64,000 nucleotides of DNA from Tethya wilhelma. Its lineage: Eukaryota; Porifera; Demospongiae; Tethyida; Tethyidae. Each line of letters opens with the position of its first letter. Positions within the stretch are counted from its first letter, which is position 1. Shown one piece after another: positions 59,809 to 64,000 of the stretch. The notes under the pieces were generated by a model, which was not told where the DNA came from, searched no databases, and saw nothing but the letters and a program-made list of their open reading frames with translations. The stretch spans positions 2,240,827 to 2,304,826 of the forward strand of contig CAXIPT010000002.1 in NCBI GenBank assembly GCA_964030475.1, read 5' to 3'. Made by a program: the position numbers and the translations under genes.

Positions 59809-60548
59809 TATTATAAGCAAAGTTTTGTGTGTCCGTCCGTGTGTGTGTTACGGGAGTTCACCGGAAGTGATGCGACCTCGAGCTAAAACGCTACTTTTTC
59901 TCTGGATTGTGGAGAATACAAGCTATGAAAAGTGTGCCTAGAGAGCTAGCTTAGATAGTGCTTGCCTAGGATAGAATCACAGGTGCTACAAATATAGCTG
60001 ACTGTTTTGGAGATCGCCGCGGCTGACACGGCTTACCAGTGGCGTCGGTATCTGACAAAGAAGTGTGATAGAGCAGCCAATCTTTCACAAAAGAAGCGGA
60101 GCAAGGAGAGAACTTTCGCTTCTAGGAGTCTGCTTCTCTGTCGCTGTACACGAAACACAGCTACTCCTAGCCAGATAACGAGTTTCTTTGCCAGCTGATT
60201 GCAAAAATGGCGGAAGTCGGAAAAGGGTCGTTTGTGACGTCACGTAGTGAGGTAAATTGCTGAGCTGGCCAAAGCAAAGTAGCACTAAGCAGTGCATATA
60301 ATTATAAATACACATGCAGCATTGCTTCCCTTTGAGTTTCCAATTGCTTATGCCAGTATTGATGTGATTGTTGTGTGTTGCTTCAACTACAAAGGTTGTT
60401 CTAAGCCAACTGACCTTGGAAGAATATTTGCTATATACACAATAGCTCAGTTTTCTCATCAATTTTATCAAGTTGTTTGAGTTATAGTAACTGATCCTAT
60501 AAACATACATAAACAAGGAGTGGGCGAGCGAAGCGAGCCCCACTCCTT

Positions 60549-60550
<2 letters not shown>
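59809..60550 (+). mobile_element. Hairpin-ended dispersed repeat, copy 2
   Basis: Plus-strand copy of the element at 12087-12698: starts ATTATAAGCAAAGTTTTGTG, contains GTCCGTCCGTGTG and CTGATTGCAAAAATGGCGG, and ends in the hairpin ACAAGGAGTGGGCGAGCGAA / CCCCACTCCTTGT (60513-60550). An (AAT)n microsatellite follows directly at 60551-60597. Confidence 0.75.
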
Positions 60551-60596
<46 letters not shown>

Positions 60597-60774
60597 TATA
60601 TTTCAGCCAGTTTTCTCTGGGTCATTTGATCTAGCTGTACGTTAATTGGCTTCGATCTATGGGTATATTTTAATGTGTATGATTCATTATTGTGGAGTTT
60701 CCATTGAGTTTGTGGAGGTCTCTTCACATTTGGTGGTACTATTGTATACATTTCTATTATTAGCAATTAAAAAT

Positions 60775-61095
60775 TATTATACAATTAACTTTCAACAAAA
60801 TAATGTATATAAAGAGAAAATTATGTCATGACTGAAGTGTATATGCATAAACCATTAATTAATATTGAAGACACTAATAAGCACTATAGCAAAATCATTA
60901 ATATAATTATAATAATTATCATAGTCACTGTACGAATACAAACCACAAAAGGATCCTAAAACACACATCATTTTGTTATTCATTGACAAGCACAAGAAGA
61001 TCTTAGAGAAACAACAAAAGGAGGAGAAGAAGGAAGAAAAGAAACTGGCCAAAAAGAAAAATGGCTTAAGTTTCTTCACTTCTGACTCATTCTGT
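60775..61095. repeat. Right-edge duplicated block, copy 1
   Basis: 60775-60960 matches 63735-63945 in the same direction (GTCATGACTGAAGTGTA, ACAAACCACAAA, AGGATCCTAAAACACA). The following 60985-61095 encodes a Lys/Glu-rich plus-strand end (KKILEKQQKEEKKEEKKLAK, stop after FFTSDSFC) whose DNA matches the minus strand at 63946-64000, so that part is inverted between the copies. Confidence 0.6.
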
Positions 61096-62553
61096 TGATC
61101 CTATTGGAATGAGGTGATTCATTGTGAGGTTTTGCCTGAGCAGGTGAACCTTGCCTCCAGTTTTGGCGAAGCTCCTTGCTCTCCCTGGTTAGGTTTCTCT
61201 TCCTCTCTTGATGAGGTCAAAGGAGAGACTCAGAGTGGTCAGGGGAGTGATCCTTGAGTGCTGCGTATCTCTCTAGAGTACTACGCTCTCTGGCTTTTGG
61301 CTCTGTTGTGGACACTGTGACACTTCTCTCTCATTCTTGAGGCACTAACTGTCCTGTAAACACATTCACAGCTCCTGGTGGAAGCCTTCTTCTTCTTGGA
61401 CTTGATTCTAGCTCTTTATCGAAGGATTTTATCCGATTTCTTACAGGAGAGCCTTCACTGTCTCTGTCTGTGTGTTCAGGAGTTGCATTATGAGGGCCAT
61501 CAGCTGGAGGTTTGGGTTTATAAGGGACAGGTGGAGGAAGCTTGATGGCAGGCTTATCATGAGCAGAGTGCTGAGCTAAGATGGTTTTCTCATGGACCGT
61601 AAGTTCAGATGGATTTTTTGCTTTAATTCTGATAGTTTAATGAATGTCATCGATTTCGTCGACATGTACACTTTTCCTGAGTTGTTTTGGTGCTACTTTA
61701 AGTAAGTGTGAGACTCTTGGTTCTCCTCCTTCACTGTCAGCTTTAGGCTCACTCTGACCTGGTTTAGGAGGTAGTATTGGTTCTCTCTTTGGGGAAGAGT
61801 GCTGAGCAAGGACATGTTTGGGAGAGTTTTTGGGTGAGTGAGAAGTTTTGGGGCTTGTGAGCTTAATTAGCACTGGGGATCATATAGGTTCTTTTTCAGA
61901 ATTTTTGGCCTATAATATAGCTACTGGGACTGGTTTAGCCTAAAGTATACTGGTTGTTCTGTCTCACTAGGAGACAATTGCTCACTGACACTCTAATCCG
62001 CAGATACTGTGCCACAGGAGGCTCTGGTTTCTCACTTGTTTCTTTTGACTCTGTCTGACTTGTCACGGTCCTGTTCATCTGGGATGTGATCCAAAAGGTT
62101 TTGAAGAGCTTCCCCGCATTTTCTGAAGATGTTCTCTTGACGGTTTTGTTCTCTATCTCATACCACCCACTTGTGATTAATTTGTGCAGGATGGCTGAAC
62201 TGCCATGTCCAGCTGCTGAAGAAGAGCTACTGTAACAGCAGATGCTGCATCCGTGAGACTCTGTGCAAACAAAAGGAGATCGAATTTATGATTGTGATGA
62301 TTCACATGCAAGTTTGATACCCATTATATACCAACCAAGTAAGCACCTTTTTAGTTTCTTAATTCTTCCTTTTCTGTCGATGTCTTCTCTTTGGGTGGCT
62401 CAACTTGAGGAGTTGCAATTGGTTTCTCTGGTAACTCTGGAGGCTTGTCTTCTTCAGTTGACACGGTTGTCTTGAGTGTCTTGTATATATTTGTTTTTCA
62501 TCTTGAGGAGGATCTGGTGTTTGCATGCTCTGGTTAAGAAGTGGCCTTTTCAT
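61096..62553 (-). pseudogene. Proline-rich scaffold-like gene remnant
   Basis: Several minus-strand frames read like one protein broken by stops and shifts. From 5' to 3': MKRPLLNQSMQTPDPPQDEK (62553), then in another frame EEDKPPELPEKPIATPQVEP; GEALQNLLDHIPDEQDRDKS near 62110; HSPKNSPKHVLAQHSSPKRE near 61800; and HSAHDKPAIKLPPPVPYKPK near 61540, ending with SSPRRRRLPPGAVNVFTGQL and a stop. Two units share the order LAQHS then LPP-P, so it has internal repeats. PPVPYKPKPP-like segments suggest SH3-binding, as in cytoskeletal scaffolds (inference). No intact domain was recognised. Confidence 0.5.
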
Positions 62554-62689
62554 CTATAAGAGCCGCATGGAAAAGTGTATCAAAGTACAGAGAATGAACA
62601 AAGAATGCTTTTCAATTTGACTATAAGAGCCTTATAAGAGGAGTCTGTCATCCATGCTTAAGTAAGCATAGTAGCTGCATCATGTGCAC

Positions 62690-63185
62690 TATCATACGTA
62701 CGGTAGTACGTATAGTAGGAATGGGCCGACTGTCCCATAGACACAATACAAAATATTTATCGCCATAAAAATCTAACAACACAAAGTAGAGGCTTCAAAC
62801 TTGCTCAGAGGCTCTCCTTTACAGAAAACCAACTGCATGGAAGGCTTAAACTTTGCCAAAACTTTTCTGATCACTCGTAGAGAGAGCGCTTGCAAGAAGC
62901 CACACTAGTGCAATTTTGTTCTCCTAACTTACTTCCTTCTAACTGACTTACTTGAAAACGATTTCCAGAGAACCAGAAAGTGTTGAGCCAACTTTGACGC
63001 CACAAAGCAAGTTCTTTTCTTGGGTAGTACGTTCCTTTATACTCATTTTCATCGTAAATAGGCCTGAACAAAAACTAGAAAGCTTTGAAACTTAGTGTAT
63101 AAATTCATGTACTACAATGAAGCCATCTTTGTAGGTAGAGTTTAAAGGTCATTATCCACGTGGCATTATTATGCGCATGCGCACT
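62690..63185 (-). repeat. Dispersed repeat, inverted copy
   Basis: Reverse-complement relative of 46844-47385, with shared blocks ATGGGCCGACTGTCCCAT, AGAGAGAGCGCTTG and GCGCATGCGCA. Moderately diverged; boundaries approximate. Confidence 0.6.
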
Positions 63186-63290
63186 AGCCTCTAGCATAAT
63201 GAAGTGTATGTAGCTGAGACTCAAGCTTTTTGTAGGGACTAACCAGTCTCTGATAGTCTCCACACTGTAGTGTTGAAAAAAGTGAATGAA

Positions 63291-63691
63291 CAAGTAGTAA
63301 AAATTTTGAAAAAATCAGTAGTGTAGGAATGGGCAGTGCGGTAAAAAGTATTGGAACAAGGCAGGGTCTCAGTTTCGGCACATGACTACTTCATTTTTAT
63401 GCCCAACTCTTGGCCAGCAGGTTATATACCTGTCTATTATAGTTTACTCCATTGCTTAGCCTAATAATTATTATAATAGTGAACCAATGCAATTATGATA
63501 AGCTATGGTACTATTATTAGTGTACAGATTATTGCAACATGACACTGAAAAATCCATAATTATGAGCCTCAGGGTTAAAAAATAAAAATGAAGTAGTCAT
63601 GTGCCAAAACTGAGACCCTGCCTTGTTCCAATACTTTTTACCGCACTGCCCATTCCTACACTACTGATTTTTTCAAAATTTTTACTACTTG
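63291..63691. repeat. Foldback repeat CAAGTAGTAAAAA, copy 2
   Basis: Same arms as 12701-13061 (CAAGTAGTAAAAATTTT, GTAGGAATGGGCAGTGC, CACATGACTACTTCATT), about 120 bp each, with an unrelated centre of about 160 bp. The arms within a copy are more alike than the arms between copies (for example GGCAGGGTCTCAG in both arms here), which suggests within-copy correction. Confidence 0.85.
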
Positions 63692-63734
63692 TATAATATG
63701 TACTTTTCTATTTTTCCCAGTGAAAAAATCTTAT

Positions 63735-64000
63735 ACAACTTTGAATAAAATAATTATTAATATAAAGAGAAAACAATGTCATGACTGAAGTGTACATGCA
63801 TGAAACATTAACATTGAAGACACTAACTGTAAAAATAGGCACTATATATAACAAAAATTAATAATTTATAATTAATAATTTCTTGCCATAATAATTATTA
63901 TCATGGTCACTGTATTAACACAAACCACAAAGGATCCTAAAACACATTATTTTTTTTTCTTCTTGGCTTGTTTCTTTTCTTCCTTCTTCTCCTCCTTTCG
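63735..64000 (-). repeat. Right-edge duplicated block, copy 2, with a Lys-rich C terminus
   Basis: 63735-63945 matches 60775-60960. From 63946 to the window end the minus strand encodes RKEEKKEEKKQAKKKKK and a stop, probably the end of an exon that continues outside the window. The duplicated block would then be its 3' UTR. Confidence 0.5.

Noticed and set aside
60551..60766. Poly-isoleucine frame on the minus strand
   Set aside because: It is a translation of the (AAT)n repeat.
1..64000. tRNA or rRNA genes
   Set aside because: No cloverleaf with a GGTTCGA-type T arm and no rRNA-like block was recognised on visual reading; a tRNAscan or Infernal run would be decisive.

Overview
The window looks like nuclear DNA of an animal, most likely a demosponge such as Amphimedon queenslandica. 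This is an inference from AT-rich intron-containing genes, a local expansion of Death-domain/ankyrin genes, and dense MITE-like and foldback repeats; no species marker was tested. Five single Ns (13352, 13803, 47877, 51107, 54583) suggest a draft assembly with contig joins.

The core is a cluster of at least six related genes or gene pieces on both strands, named here A to F. The fullest copy is gene B (minus strand, 39857 to 27398). Its exons can be chained by reading frame: two exons each with a membrane segment (E1, E2), a small exon with a hydrophobic stretch ending in a canonical 2A ribosome-skipping motif, GDVERNPGP (E3), a Death-domain exon (E4), a basic linker exon (E5), a long exon with a conserved unnamed domain and an acidic tail (E6), and a very long ankyrin exon (E7, close to 50 repeats). 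Every junction from E1 to E6 is phase 1 and the E6/E7 junction is phase 0. If 2A works, one mRNA would give a short membrane peptide and a separate cytosolic Death-E6-ankyrin protein. Gene A (22263 to 13804, minus) is a duplicate of the 5' half of gene B and stops at an N. Gene C (48354 to 40917, minus) has E3 to E7 without the E6/E7 intron. Gene D (3753 to 11313, plus) and gene E (54588 to 58425, plus) keep only E6 and E7. Gene F (53466 to 51159, minus) is a partial ankyrin duplicate. Every copy has at least one frameshift or truncation, so each is either decaying or affected by draft sequence error.

Layout: 1-2750 degraded LTR-retrotransposon gag genes plus a 311 bp foldback; 2885-11970 gene D, split by a 2.2 kb TA-flanked element and a 533 bp MITE, followed by an ankyrin relic; 12087-13352 dispersed repeats; 13804-22263 gene A with three insertions absent from gene B; 22579-23078 a truncated LINE with target duplication; 23470-23965 ankyrin relics; 24448-26854 a C-terminal Dicer piece (end of PAZ, RNase IIIa, RNase IIIb, dsRBD) with an in-frame TGA; 27398-39857 gene B; 40917-48354 gene C; 48427-49485 pogo/Tigger-like repeats; 50273-50582 a first exon of unknown function; 51159-53466 gene F; 54588-58425 gene E; 58426-64000 repeats, a proline-rich gene remnant and an inverted duplication at the right edge.

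Functional picture (inference): Death domains plus ankyrin arrays behind a 2A-bearing hydrophobic leader resemble the reported use of 2A-like leaders by sea urchin NLR proteins, so this may be an expanded sponge innate-immune or cell-death family under fast birth-and-death evolution. No expression or function can be shown from sequence alone.
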